Source: a virus
Direction: 5' to 3' (one strand)
IMG/VR virus record: IMGVR_UViG_3300049002_000009
Span: 1 to 47,574 of that record
Length of the DNA: 47,574 nt
The notes below the pieces were generated by a model. The model searched no databases and was not told the origin of the DNA. It saw nothing but the letters and a program-made list of their open reading frames with translations. Positions 1-8,433 of the stretch are shown here, piece after piece. Within the stretch, counting starts at the first letter, position 1; the number at the start of each line of letters is the position of its first letter. Made by a program: the position numbers and the translations under genes.

Positions 1-127
1 CCGGATGCTCAGGTTCGCCGTGGACACCGGATACAAGCTGATCGTCATGTTCGACAGATACCAGTACGACGCGACCCCAGTCGTCGTGGGATCCATTCCG
101 AGTTGCGTCAAGCTGTTGAAGTCCGAT
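1..127. repeat. Terminal direct repeat, left copy
   Basis: These 127 bases are identical to 47448-47574 at the other end. The repeat lies inside one protein-coding gene that reads through without interruption when the ends are joined. This is what a circular assembly with an uncollapsed overlap looks like. A genuine short terminal repeat is less likely, because 127 is a common assembler k-mer length and the repeat falls within a gene. Confidence 0.97.
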
Positions 128-366
128 TGCTCCAGCCGCACGTCATTGTCGGTGTCGAGCACGACGAGCACTTCGGACAGGTCCGTGATCGTGACCGGTG
201 CGACCGTCGTAAGAGTCGTCTCCAAGAACGGCCAATTGTCCGTCGAGCACACCTCAAGGTACGCCTGATTGATCCACCGCTGCACCCTCAGCAACCCAGT
301 CCCGGCGTCGTTGAGGTACCCGAGACCGGAGTCAAAGACCTCCTGCTGAAGTTGGCTGTAGTTCAT
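1..366 (-). CDS. Head-tail connector-type structural protein, N-terminal part (gene crosses the contig join)
   Basis: The gene starts with ATG at 366 (protein begins MNYSQLQQEV), runs off the left edge and continues at 47447 down to a stop at 47214. Joined, it is 600 bases and 199 residues. The ATG overlaps the stop of the upstream gene (ATGA), so translation is coupled. The N-terminal half resembles short phage adaptor proteins (WINQAYLEV near residue 36, then a beta-rich stretch). Its position between the capsid cluster and the large beta-rich tail protein suggests a head-to-tail connector or tail tubular role. That function is inferred from gene order, not from a diagnostic motif. Confidence 0.8.
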   Translation of the reverse strand, partial: MNYSQLQQEVFDSGLGYLNDAGTGLLRVQRWINQAYLEVCSTDNWPFLETTLTTVAPVTITDLSEVLVVLDTDNDVRLEQSDFNSLTQLGMDPTTTGVASYWYLSNMTISLYPVSTANLSIR

Positions 367-602
367 GACCCAGTGTGTGGCGTCACGACCACACTACGAT
401 TCACGGCCGCGGTGACGACCACATCGAATGCCTCAGGCGCCGACGCGATCTGCATCACCCAGATCGGGAACGTGGACTGCCCATCGCCCTCCATCCCGCG
501 CGCAACGAACTGGCCGGCCTTCTGCGCAGCCGTCGCACTGTCGGGAGCGTTCACGCGCTGATTGGGGTCGAACGGGGCGGACGCAACAATGTAGTTCGGC
601 AC
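363..602 (-). CDS. Small hypothetical virion-module protein (79 aa)
   Basis: It starts with GTG (MPNYIVASAPFDPNQ) and ends with a TGA that overlaps the ATG of the connector gene. It has no transmembrane segment and no recognisable motif. Residues after the N-terminal PNYIVASAPFDP stretch suggest a small alpha/beta fold. It sits between capsid and connector genes in a tightly packed operon, so a structural or assembly role is plausible but unproven. Confidence 0.7.
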   Translation of the reverse strand: MPNYIVASAPFDPNQRVNAPDSATAAQKAGQFVARGMEGDGQSTFPIWVMQIASAPEAFDVVVTAAVNRSVVVTPHTGS

Positions 603-607
603 GAGGG

Positions 608-766
608 CTACCTCACCTTCCTGCGGGCCTTCTTGCGCTTATGCATCGGCAAGTTCTTCGGCGTGCCGTACTTATCAGCCCACTTCTGGGCCACCTTCGG
701 GTCGTTCGCCCACAGGTAGCGCCTCTGCGCCTCACTTTGGAACGGCACGCCGCCCGCGCCTCCCAT
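608..766 (-). CDS. Small basic phage protein of the 'PF-SEAQRR-W' type (52 aa)
   Basis: The ATG start at 766 gives a 52-residue protein with the core VPFQSEAQRRYLWAN followed by PKVAQKWADKYG and a very basic tail (HKRKKARRKVR). Short proteins with a PFKS(E/K)AQRR(F/Y)xW core are common in tailed phages of Gram-positive and other hosts; their function is unknown. It overlaps the 3' end of the preceding gene by 35 bases in another frame. The lysine- and arginine-rich C terminus suggests nucleic-acid contact. Confidence 0.8.
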   Translation of the reverse strand: MGGAGGVPFQSEAQRRYLWANDPKVAQKWADKYGTPKNLPMHKRKKARRKVR

Positions 767-1250
767 CCATCGCCTGCGTCCACGGCACATCCGTCATGCT
801 CACAGAAGCCCGCCACGCCGCGTTCGCACGGTCCCTAAGCTCCTCACGCCTGTCCTCCCGCTCCCGGGCCTTAGCACACTCCCTAGCCTGCTCAGCACGC
901 TTCCGCACAGTGGCACGATCCCGCATCACACGGTCATCCCACATATCCGACGAAGCGAGCAAATCGAACACCCACGACCCCGGCTCCCTGTACGCGCCAT
1001 CCGCATCAACCAACGGCTCCACCGAGCCAGCCGCATCCGGGTTGTGACGCACGATGTGGTAGCAGCCGTTCATGAACCCCTGAACACTGGGGGCACGCAT
1101 CGGCCAATACACCATCTCAAGGTGCACATCGATCTTGCGAAGCTCCCGCGTGAACTCCACGCACACACTGTCCGCCTCAGCCATCGCCAGTTCCTGCGCA
1201 CGCTCAAGACGCAGATTGCGAATCACGGCCTCAGGTAGCAGAAGTCCCAT
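732..1250 (-). CDS. Hypothetical structural-module protein, alpha-helical C terminus (172 aa)
   Basis: It starts with ATG at 1250, coupled by TGATG to the stop of the upstream gene. The N-terminal 120 residues look globular (with MVYWPMRAPSVQG and a C-H pair near residue 63). Residues 120-150 form a highly charged helix (RKRAEQARECAKAREREDRR) typical of a coiled coil. Its position after the capsid gene suggests a connector or neck protein. No family was recognised. Confidence 0.7.
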   Translation of the reverse strand: MGLLLPEAVIRNLRLERAQELAMAEADSVCVEFTRELRKIDVHLEMVYWPMRAPSVQGFMNGCYHIVRHNPDAAGSVEPLVDADGAYREPGSWVFDLLASSDMWDDRVMRDRATVRKRAEQARECAKAREREDRREELRDRANAAWRASVSMTDVPWTQAMDGRRGRRAVPK

Positions 1251-1591
1251 CAGGACGCGATGACCGTGATACGCCCGGAATACGTCGAAAGGTCCGTTGT
1301 GCTCGCGACCTCAGGCATCCCCGACACAGACCCCGCGTTCCCCCAATACGCCACGAGCTTGCTGTTCGTATAGTCGTACGACACGATGATCCCCAACGTC
1401 GCGTCCGTGTTCCGGAACGCGCCATGCGGAATGACCGCGATCAGCGTCTTGCCCGACAACCCGAGATCCGCCTTCGTCAACGGCTCCCCAGCCGTCACAT
1501 ACGACGAGTCGAACGTGATCGTGAACGTCCGCATCTTGCGGTTACCCAGCGTCGAAGCGCCATCCGTCACCTTCGCAATCGTGAGCGCCAT
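1250..1591 (-). CDS. Small beta-rich structural protein, decoration-like (113 aa)
   Basis: The ATG at 1591 is preceded by a strong ribosome binding site (AAAGGAGG with six-base spacing). The protein is beta-rich (TFTITFDSSYVTAGEPL, TLIAVIPHGAF, LGIIVSYDYT) and lacks cysteine or membrane segments. Proteins with this pattern, placed directly after the major capsid gene, are often capsid decoration or head-fibre-base proteins. That role is inferred from position and composition. Confidence 0.75.
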   Translation of the reverse strand: MALTIAKVTDGASTLGNRKMRTFTITFDSSYVTAGEPLTKADLGLSGKTLIAVIPHGAFRNTDATLGIIVSYDYTNSKLVAYWGNAGSVSGMPEVASTTDLSTYSGRITVIAS

Positions 1592-1651
1592 ATCCAGCCT
1601 CCTTTCAAGAGCAAGGGGCGAGCCGAATGGCCCGCCCCACGAGAATGCGCT

Positions 1652-2908
1652 TTACGCTACGAGGTTCGTTAGCGCGCCGCTGCGGTTGCGGCGGTTCATC
1701 CCGACTTGCATCGGGAAGACGATGCCCTCCACAAACGCTGTGGTGCCCTGCGACCAACGGATACCTTGGCCGTTGCCCTCAAGCTCCGAGGTCCACGTCG
1801 GCGCCTTGATGTTGCCGGTGATCCGCTCGAAGTCATCGCGGTTGATGAAGTAGATCTCTTTGTCCGCGATGTCGGGCCATACGTTGATGTTCATGCCGTT
1901 CCACTTCAGCCCATCCATGTTGCCGATCCCGCCGGCTCCCATGTCGCGTTCCCCAGTGAACCGCACCTGGTTCTGCAACAGGCTGTAGAAGTTCGTCATT
2001 TGCTTCGCGCTCATGAGCACGGTGCCTGTGTTCGCCTTCCCGGTCTTCTGGAAGACGGTGCGGTTGATGTTCAGCATCGGATCCAAACCGAACGATGTCG
2101 TCGTGGCATCGAGCGCCGCGGCACTGGGCTGCCAGTACTCGTTGCCCGCGGTCGCGGGGTTGATCCCACCGAACGTCGCCGTCGAGATCATGTTGCGCAA
2201 CCCGTTGATCTCCGGGTTCGCAGCCGTCGCGCTGTTCGGGTTCGCGATGCTCACGTAGTGCGATGAGGTTGTCGTGATCGACGTGCCGACCGTGATCGTT
2301 GGTGCCGTCGCACTCTCAGCCACCGCACTGATCGTGGTGCCAGTCACGAGTGTGTCCGTGTCGGATGTGGTGCCGATGTCCACGAGCATGTCAACGCGCA
2401 ACCACTCACGCACGATCGCGTCGAACCCAAGGCCCCCAGACGCAGCCGGGAGAAGGTTCACCGTCGTGGACGCACCGCCCGTCGTGCACTGAGCGATCAG
2501 GCCATCCCCGTTGTTCGCGAGCATCCTGCTCGCCTCGCGCGCCATGTCGTTGACGGCACCCTCAATCTCGAAGTCCTTAGCGGCAATGATCGACTGGCCG
2601 TTGCCGGTCTGATTGATAGCGGCGGTTTCAATATTGATCTGCCGCCACAGGTACGGCATCGTGTACAGGGCTTGGTCAACGACCTGGTTGCCGGCGGGGT
2701 TCAGGATGCCGCCCGCAGCATTCGTGCTCGTGGACGGACCGGAGCGCCGCTTGTGGATCGGGACCTGGGCTTGCGCACCGATCATCGTCGGGGTTGTGCC
2801 ACGGAACCAGTCCAGTAGCGGGTTCTCATCGTAGAACTGCTTTTTCATCACGTCGCTCGTCCAAGCGTCCTTGAGGATGCTGGAGAGGTTGGTAACGGTA
2901 GAGGCCAT
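1652..2908 (-). CDS. Major capsid protein
   Basis: The 418-residue protein begins MASTVTNLSSILKDAW after a good ribosome binding site (GGAAGGG). The N-terminal pattern (an SSILKD helix, then YDENPLLDWF) and the C-terminal strand with FINRDDFERI match HK97-fold major capsid proteins of tailed phages. It follows a glutamine- and glutamate-rich scaffold gene and a portal gene, the usual order. Residues 170-235 are rich in Thr and Ser and may be an inserted surface domain. Sixty bases separate it from the scaffold gene; the short gap may hold an additional start for high expression, although no clear promoter was seen. Confidence 0.87.
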   Translation of the reverse strand: MASTVTNLSSILKDAWTSDVMKKQFYDENPLLDWFRGTTPTMIGAQAQVPIHKRRSGPSTSTNAAGGILNPAGNQVVDQALYTMPYLWRQINIETAAINQTGNGQSIIAAKDFEIEGAVNDMAREASRMLANNGDGLIAQCTTGGASTTVNLLPAASGGLGFDAIVREWLRVDMLVDIGTTSDTDTLVTGTTISAVAESATAPTITVGTSITTTSSHYVSIANPNSATAANPEINGLRNMISTATFGGINPATAGNEYWQPSAAALDATTTSFGLDPMLNINRTVFQKTGKANTGTVLMSAKQMTNFYSLLQNQVRFTGERDMGAGGIGNMDGLKWNGMNINVWPDIADKEIYFINRDDFERITGNIKAPTWTSELEGNGQGIRWSQGTTAFVEGIVFPMQVGMNRRNRSGALTNLVA

Positions 2909-2968
2909 CGCGAGGCCCTTCCTTTCATGTCGTGTGGTTCGCCCGGTTGGGCCTCGCGACAGCGGACG

Positions 2969-3616
2969 CTACGTCTGGTCTCTGGCTGCGTACTGCTCAG
3001 CCATGTAGGCGCGGCGTTGTTCTCTGTCGTTGAGGTTGGGCGCGGACGTGCCTTCCTGTCCGCCGGACGGAATCTTGGGAGCCCGTGGCTTGCGCCTGTC
3101 GGCCTCCCACTTCTGTTGCTGGCCCTCAACCCACGCGCCATACGCCTCTAGGGCCCCTGCGATGTCGGGCATGCCGTCTTCGCGGGGGTCCATGTTCAGC
3201 GCGCGGGTGGTCACCCACTCACGGGTCGCGGGGTCAAGGTCCGTGTTCGCGGCCTTGAACTGGTCATCGACGCTGGCCGTGATGCGCTGGAGCTGTTCTT
3301 GTTCTTGCTCAGCCTGCGTGCGCTGGTTCTTCCAGTCTTCTAGCTCTTGGAGCTTTTGCAGCACCTCTTGGTTGGGGTCCACCCACTCTTGCTCAGGGGG
3401 GGCGTCCTCAACTTCGTAGCCCCACTGGGCCATGAGCTGCTTGCGGTACTCCTCATCGTTGAGTTGCGCGAGCTGCTGATTCGTCCGGTCGAACTGGGGT
3501 CGCAGATCGTTGTAACGCTTCTGCCAATCGATCTGCTGTTCGGGTGTCCCAACGTCTGGGGCCGATGGTTCAGGCGTGTCCACGAGGGGGGCCTGCGGGT
3601 CCTGCTCAGGCAACAT
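2969..3616 (-). CDS. Scaffolding protein
   Basis: The start is ATG at 3616, preceded by AAGGAAGGG; a longer upstream reading is possible but lacks a binding site. The 215-residue product is acidic and helical, with a glutamine-rich coiled coil at about residues 80-115 (LQKLQELEDWKNQRTQAEQ) and a basic C terminus (DREQRRAYMAEQYAARDQT). Such charged coiled-coil proteins located just before the capsid gene are typical internal scaffolds, with the basic tail binding the capsid subunits. Confidence 0.85.
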   Translation of the reverse strand: MLPEQDPQAPLVDTPEPSAPDVGTPEQQIDWQKRYNDLRPQFDRTNQQLAQLNDEEYRKQLMAQWGYEVEDAPPEQEWVDPNQEVLQKLQELEDWKNQRTQAEQEQEQLQRITASVDDQFKAANTDLDPATREWVTTRALNMDPREDGMPDIAGALEAYGAWVEGQQQKWEADRRKPRAPKIPSGGQEGTSAPNLNDREQRRAYMAEQYAARDQT

Positions 3617-3717
3617 ATGTGCCCTTCCTTGTTGGAATGGTGCGGGGCCAGTTGGCGTGTCCGCAGAACGACGTGCAGGGGCCCCATGGGGCGTGTCCTG
3701 CCGGGAGAAAGAGGGAG

Positions 3718-4008
3718 TTAGGCGCGGCGGGTGCCACGCCCGAAGGCGTGCGCGCGACCCTGCGTCACAAGGATCTGCGGGCCACGACGCGGCGGATCGC
3801 CAACACGCACATTGTGAGCACGCATGAACCGCGCTGTGGCCGGGTTCAACGTCCCCGTAGCGGGGAGCTTCTTGGCTTGCTGGAAACGCTTGATGGCGGA
3901 CGGGTCCGCACCGATGTAACTGTAGTCCGCGAGCCCGGGCATCAACGGACTGCTCGTCAGCTTGCGGCCCTTGCGCGCAACGAACCCCTGGGCTTGACGC
4001 TGATTCAT
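3718..4008 (-). CDS. Small protein with a peptidoglycan-binding-like repeat (96 aa)
   Basis: The ATG at 4008 overlaps the portal stop. Residues about 37-68 (PSAIKRFQQAKKLPATGTLN followed by PATARFMRAH) resemble the helical PG_binding_1 repeat, whose usual core is AxxxFQxxxGLPxTGxxDxxT. The flanks are basic and short, and there is no signal peptide. Its place between portal and scaffold suggests a virion protein, perhaps one that touches the cell wall during entry. The domain call rests on one motif. Confidence 0.6.
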   Translation of the reverse strand: MNQRQAQGFVARKGRKLTSSPLMPGLADYSYIGADPSAIKRFQQAKKLPATGTLNPATARFMRAHNVRVGDPPRRGPQILVTQGRAHAFGRGTRRA

Positions 4009-6065
4009 CCCGGTCCCGCAGGCGTATCCGGCATCGGTGTGTGCCCAGCGGGCTTCGCAGCGTTCCCCATCCCCAACTGAGCGGCCTGCGCGGCCTGAGC
4101 AGCAATCTGCTGTTGCTGCTGCTGCATCTCCAATTGGTTGATCGCGGCAAGGATCTGCTTCGGAACCTCACCCAACCCAGGCTGCTCCCCGGACAAGCGT
4201 TCGTAGTCCGGGGTCTTCATCCAATCCCCGATCATCTTCCGCCAGATCACAATGCTGTCCACGTCCCGCATCGGCATATACGACGGGACCTCGGCGGGCT
4301 GCCCGGTCATCGGGTCGATCATCGGGCCGCCGGTCGCGGGGTCCGTCTCATGCCGCGTCGGCATCTGCATGACGGTGCCGTCACGGATCTGCTGAATGAT
4401 GCGGCCAACACGCGCAACGTCGAGTTCGTAGGAGCGGATCAGGTTCTCAGCAGCGCCACCATCCAACGCCGAGAGCGCCATCTCCGGGGACAGGTAGCCG
4501 GGGAATGTCTGCGCGATCCACTGCACCCGGTTGAACATCTCGACTTTGCTGAGCTGCGTCAGCGAGCCCGGGAGGACCGTCACGTCCACCTGACCGTTCA
4601 ACTGCGACCCAACGAAATCCTTTACGAAGTCCGGGCCGAACCACCCGTTGATCTTCAGCAACCGGGGTTCCGTGTAGAACCGCGCGACGAGCATCAGGCA
4701 ATGCCGCATCAACCGGGAGTCGAACTCCGCGAGATCCCCAATGAAGCTCCCCCACCGCGCCTGCGTCTGCTCAACATCTGCCGCCACCGTCTTCGCCGCA
4801 ACGTTCGGACCCGCCGAGGTGTCCGCGTAACTCGCGAAGTACCGCATCGCGTCCTGCATCAAGTTGTAGATCTGGAAGAGTTCCTGCGGGATCTGCGGGG
4901 TCTGCTGCCACTTCGGCTCAGGCATCCCCAACCTGTAGTAGATGATCTTGCCGGGCTCGTCAGACGTGCGCTCAAGGAGGCTGTTGGCAGCCGCGAGCAA
5001 CTGTGGATTCAGGCAGCGGTTCTTGAACTCCAAGAGCTTGTTGACGCAGTCGTTGATCGTGCGCTGCGCATCAATGAGTTGCCACACAAGGCCGAGATCC
5101 CGATCGGACTCCGGGTCCACCGTGTACGACAACCTGTGCAGGATCGGTTCGTCAATGACCTCCCCGTCATGACCGCGCAATGGGTACGGCTCCCACGGCA
5201 TCACGGTCTCCGGGTCCACGGTCCGCCAGTCCACGATCACCCGGTTGTTCGCCACGACGATCCTGCGGCCCTCCGGCCACTTCGGGCACGGCCGCTCAAA
5301 GTAGTCCGTGACCATCACAAGGTTGTCCGACGCGACCCGCTGCGCATCCGTCGCCGTATCGCTTGTGCTCGCGTCCGCGGTCAGGGTCTGCCCGAAGAAC
5401 CCGGGCATCCGCATGACCTCCGCTACCGGACGGGCCTCCTCCGTCGCGCACCACGACGACAGATCGAAGTCAACCCCCGCCTCCCAATACACCTGGTTGC
5501 CGCCATACGTGCGGACACGGATCTCGCCCTGACCAACCCACTGCCCGCCCTCCAAGGCGTACGGGCCAACGTCAGGCTCGAAGTACGGCAACGCGAACCC
5601 GTCGCCACCATGCGCAATCGCGGACTTGACGACCTTCGTACGAATCTTCCGTAGCCGCCAACGGTCGTAGCCGTACAGCGCGACCTTCTGCGAGAGGCCA
5701 GCCGCGGAACGGTCATCCGGGTCCGACGTGGACGGCACAACCTCATACGACGGAACACGACTTGTCGCGGTCGAAACCTTGTCCTCCACCAGTGGGCGGA
5801 TCTGGTTGTAGCTGTTGCGAATCCGGTGCGCCGGCTTCCCCGTGCCGTCCGGGTTCGTGACCGTGTTCAGCGTGCTCAGGATGCCTTTGCTCGTGATCCA
5901 GTAGTACTGATCCCCACGCTCAAACCGCATGCACAACCGTCGCTTGGACGCATCCTTACGCATCTCCTTGCGGCCACGATCGAGGGCCTGCTTCACGTCT
6001 GGGGGGATGATCGCGAACCTGTCATCCCCCCTGATTGCGGCTGTTGCGCGCTCAAGAATCGCCAT
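4005..6065 (-). CDS. Portal protein
   Basis: The 686-residue protein is of the size of podovirus-type portals. It has an N-terminal basic region (KEMRKDASKRRLCMRF), a membrane-free alpha/beta body, a long helix with FKNRCLNPQLL, and a C terminus rich in Gln and Ala (QLEMQQQQQQIAAQAAQAAQ) followed by Pro/Gly. The segment DADVEQTQ-like (VAADVEQTQARWGSFI) and the closing polyglutamine region are common in phage portals. It forms the dodecameric gate through which DNA is packaged and ejected (family knowledge). Its place upstream of scaffold and capsid supports the call. Confidence 0.87.
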   Translation of the reverse strand: MAILERATAAIRGDDRFAIIPPDVKQALDRGRKEMRKDASKRRLCMRFERGDQYYWITSKGILSTLNTVTNPDGTGKPAHRIRNSYNQIRPLVEDKVSTATSRVPSYEVVPSTSDPDDRSAAGLSQKVALYGYDRWRLRKIRTKVVKSAIAHGGDGFALPYFEPDVGPYALEGGQWVGQGEIRVRTYGGNQVYWEAGVDFDLSSWCATEEARPVAEVMRMPGFFGQTLTADASTSDTATDAQRVASDNLVMVTDYFERPCPKWPEGRRIVVANNRVIVDWRTVDPETVMPWEPYPLRGHDGEVIDEPILHRLSYTVDPESDRDLGLVWQLIDAQRTINDCVNKLLEFKNRCLNPQLLAAANSLLERTSDEPGKIIYYRLGMPEPKWQQTPQIPQELFQIYNLMQDAMRYFASYADTSAGPNVAAKTVAADVEQTQARWGSFIGDLAEFDSRLMRHCLMLVARFYTEPRLLKINGWFGPDFVKDFVGSQLNGQVDVTVLPGSLTQLSKVEMFNRVQWIAQTFPGYLSPEMALSALDGGAAENLIRSYELDVARVGRIIQQIRDGTVMQMPTRHETDPATGGPMIDPMTGQPAEVPSYMPMRDVDSIVIWRKMIGDWMKTPDYERLSGEQPGLGEVPKQILAAINQLEMQQQQQQIAAQAAQAAQLGMGNAAKPAGHTPMPDTPAGPG

Positions 6066-6378
6066 TGGGGCTCACCGCATCCGCAAGCTCTTCCTTCGTC
6101 AACCCCGCCGACGCAGCCCAATGATCCTCATCATCGAACATCGAGACGGCCTGTGGCGGGTCCGCAACGGGCACCATCGCGGCATGCTGCGCGACCGCGA
6201 CCTCAGGGGCCTGCACCCGCTGGCAGAGCCTGTCGATGCACTCCACAAGCTCCCGTAGATCAGGGCTACCAGACCTCGCGACGCTCTCGATGACCTCCAA
6301 GGCATGCCTGTGCTCATGCGCCCACAGCGCGACAAGAGCGGACTGGCAGGCAAGCAAAACCAAGACGATGTAAACCAC
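6052..6378 (-). CDS. Small membrane-anchored protein (108 aa)
   Basis: It starts with GTG at 6378 after GGGGGAG. Residues 2-20 (VYIVLVLLACQSALVALWA) form one transmembrane or signal-anchor segment, followed by a histidine-rich short stretch and an acidic soluble domain ending DAVSPNGDS. The gene overlaps the portal start by 14 bases. Function is not recognised; a membrane-anchored phage protein directly ahead of the portal is unusual. Confidence 0.65.
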   Translation of the reverse strand: MVYIVLVLLACQSALVALWAHEHRHALEVIESVARSGSPDLRELVECIDRLCQRVQAPEVAVAQHAAMVPVADPPQAVSMFDDEDHWAASAGLTKEELADAVSPNGDS

Positions 6379-6389
6379 GACCGCTCCCC

Positions 6390-7310
6390 CTATCTCGCGA
6401 GAATCGTCTCAGCGCCCGGTGACCTAACCCCAACACCCCAACCCACGCGCTGCGACGCACGCGGCGCGGTACCCCCCGTGAACGAGATGCCCACCGCCTC
6501 ATCAGCCTCCGTCGCAGGCACAAGCGTCTTGAGGTACTGCCACACAAGGGCCTGCGCCCCATCCGTCTCCGTCGCAGCAGTCAACGCCGCAACCTTCTGC
6601 GCCGTGAGCGCAACCGCTGTGTCCGTCTCCGTCGCTTCTGTCAACGAGATCGGGGCGCTACCAACCGGCGGGTTGCTCGCGGACTGCGTCGGCGCAGCCG
6701 CACCCGCGCCCCACGCAAGATCGCGCCCCGCGATCGTCTCCTCCTCCGGGCTCGCGACCGCATCCAACACGCTGTAAAACACAAGGGATCCTGACTGCAC
6801 CGCGGACGGCAACGCGCCCCCCGCCAATGATGCGACCTCTCCGGATGTCAGCGCGATACTCCAGATCGCTGCGTACGCAAGATCGCCCTGCGCCGTCGAA
6901 ATCAACGACCCATTGGACCGCAGGGCACCCACCGTCACGCGATCCCTAGCGGCCCCGGACGGCGTTATGACCGTCGTGTTGACGGTCCCCGCGACCCCAT
7001 CCCCATAGAACACGCGGGAACTGTTGCTGTTCGCGACGCCCGCGAGATGATGCCAGTTGCCATCCGAGAAGTTGCTCGCGGAGAACGCGTCAGCGGTCCC
7101 GCCGCCACTGATCTCAAAGAACCCCTGGCCCGTCGCCTGCATCCCAAGGGCCGCGTACTGCGACGTGCCACTTGATCCGAGCCCGAGAGCGGTCCCCGCA
7201 TCCAGTGTCGTCGGGCGATACCAGATCGCGAGCGTGAACGCCGGCCCAACGTTCGGGGCCGACGTGGACTCCGCGTACTGCCCGGCCGCGGTGACATGCA
7301 GGCTTGTCAC
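6390..7310 (-). CDS. LamG/concanavalin A-like lectin-fold fibre protein with ATETD repeats
   Basis: The GTG start at 7310 overlaps the upstream stop (GTGA). Residues 1-190 fit a LamG/concanavalin A-like jelly roll (FTLAIWYRPTTLDAG, NWHHLAGVAN, RVFYGDGV and AYAAIWSIALTSGEV, the usual WHHVA and Y-D-G signatures). Residues 205-285 hold three imperfect repeats of an ATETDxA motif. The domain binds carbohydrate in many secreted and virion proteins, so host-surface recognition is likely. There is no catalytic site and no signal peptide. Confidence 0.75.
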   Translation of the reverse strand: MTSLHVTAAGQYAESTSAPNVGPAFTLAIWYRPTTLDAGTALGLGSSGTSQYAALGMQATGQGFFEISGGGTADAFSASNFSDGNWHHLAGVANSNSSRVFYGDGVAGTVNTTVITPSGAARDRVTVGALRSNGSLISTAQGDLAYAAIWSIALTSGEVASLAGGALPSAVQSGSLVFYSVLDAVASPEEETIAGRDLAWGAGAAAPTQSASNPPVGSAPISLTEATETDTAVALTAQKVAALTAATETDGAQALVWQYLKTLVPATEADEAVGISFTGGTAPRASQRVGWGVGVRSPGAETILAR

Positions 7311-7777
7311 GACGCGCGGAAGAAGTCCCCGGCACTCACGACGACCTGATTGCCGTCCGGAGTCACCGCGAAATCATGGTGCGTGAGGGGGATGATCGCG
7401 GAGTCCGCGCCACCCGTCGTATCCGAGTCATAGCACACCACGAGGGACGCGGACGTGTCCGCCCCACTCGAAGGAGTCCAGTTGAACGTGGGGACCGCAA
7501 CCGCATAACGATCGTTCGTGTCATCCGGTGCAGGGAACGACGCAAGCTCCGTGTCCGTCAGCGTCTTGCGGTTCCACCCGGTACCCGTCACCTCGTTCGT
7601 AGCCCCGGCGACCACTGCCGCGAGATCATCCTTGTCCTGCAACGTGCCCTGCGCCTCAAGTCCTGTCGCCGCAAGCACGACCACGATCAACGCAGACGTG
7701 GACGGATCGTTGTTCTCGACACGGTTGTAGAACTCCGCGACCCTGCCCTTAGCGATGTTGAAAACGAAGTTAGCCAT
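7307..7777 (-). CDS. Hypothetical virion-surface protein (156 aa)
   Basis: It begins MANFVFNIAKGRVAEFYNRV and continues with a beta-rich body (ALIVVVLAATGL, YAVAVPTFNWTPSSGADTSA, VVVSAGDFFRAS). The N-terminal half resembles small phage proteins found beside fibre genes. It is coupled to the LamG gene by a GTGA overlap. No transmembrane signal or catalytic motif is visible. A structural role is inferred from its neighbours. Confidence 0.7.
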   Translation of the reverse strand: MANFVFNIAKGRVAEFYNRVENNDPSTSALIVVVLAATGLEAQGTLQDKDDLAAVVAGATNEVTGTGWNRKTLTDTELASFPAPDDTNDRYAVAVPTFNWTPSSGADTSASLVVCYDSDTTGGADSAIIPLTHHDFAVTPDGNQVVVSAGDFFRAS

Positions 7778-7780
7778 CGC

Positions 7781-8074
7781 CTAGAACTCCATCAGGGAAT
7801 ACGTCGTCCCCGCACCAGAACCAACGATCGCGCACGCGCCCTTCCACTGCGTCGTCGTCCACGAACCCCCAGCCGGCGCCAAATAGATATGCGACGTACC
7901 CGTCACCGCCGTGGGCGCAACACCCTTCGCCGTCGCAAGGTTGATCTCCAGCTTCTGCGTCGCGTGCGTGTTCGTGACCGTCAACTCCCTGCGCCCACTG
8001 TTCTCCCCCACGAGGACCGCTGACGTGGTGCCCACGCTTCCCGTAGGCGCCACTGCTGCCGCGTACGCGCTCAC
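7781..8074 (-). CDS. Small beta-sandwich structural protein (97 aa)
   Basis: It starts with GTG at 8074, overlapping the stop of the upstream gene. It is beta-rich and Thr/Ala-rich (SVGTTSAVLVGENSGRRELT, NTHATQKLEINLATAKGVAP). This composition is typical of small phage proteins that decorate fibres or capsids. No named family was recognised. Three bases separate it from the next gene. Confidence 0.68.
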   Translation of the reverse strand: MSAYAAAVAPTGSVGTTSAVLVGENSGRRELTVTNTHATQKLEINLATAKGVAPTAVTGTSHIYLAPAGGSWTTTQWKGACAIVGSGAGTTYSLMEF

Positions 8075-8430
8075 TGGACCGCCTCCTTCGGGGGCCTACC
8101 GGGCTTCTTGCGTTCCACGAACCCCCTGCTGGCGAGCACGTCGATCGCATCGAAGTGGCGTTGCAGCTCGTCGCGCTCAGCCAACGTCACGGCCAACGCG
8201 TGCTGTGCATCCTCAAGCTCCCGCTGAAGAGCCTTGATGTCGGATGGCGGAACCCATCCAATCATGCGGGCGCACTCCTTCACAGCCGTCCCCGACAGGT
8301 ACACGTGATCGTCGGGGCCCATCATCTCCGAGCCCGTGTCAAACCAAATCTCCCCCACCGCGGACTGGCCGATGTACGGGATCGCGGCGCACCGCATCGG
8401 CCTCGCAAACGGCAACGCCACGATACGCAT
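8071..8430 (-). CDS. Hypothetical protein with C-terminal coiled coil and AT-hook-like tail (119 aa)
   Basis: The ATG at 8430 opens a protein with an N-terminal globular part (GEIWFDTGSEMMGPDDHVYL), a coiled coil at about residues 65-95 (LQRELEDAQHALAVTLAERD) and a basic tail ERKKPGRPPKEAVQ. The tail contains a GRP core flanked by basic residues, as in AT hooks, which contact minor-groove DNA. It lies within the fibre and decoration cluster. Function is unknown. Confidence 0.68.
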   Translation of the reverse strand: MRIVALPFARPMRCAAIPYIGQSAVGEIWFDTGSEMMGPDDHVYLSGTAVKECARMIGWVPPSDIKALQRELEDAQHALAVTLAERDELQRHFDAIDVLASRGFVERKKPGRPPKEAVQ

Positions 8431-8433
8431 AGC

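Noticed and set aside
2969-4171. Longer reading of the scaffold gene (400 codons)
   Set aside because: The extension is Arg/Ser-rich and runs against the small peptidoglycan-binding gene and portal end; the ATG at 3616 has a good ribosome binding site.
4041-5654. Long open frame on the plus strand opposite the portal gene (537 codons)
   Set aside because: It is an antisense shadow of the portal; the protein is Arg/Leu/His-rich, has no ribosome binding site and has no recognisable domain.
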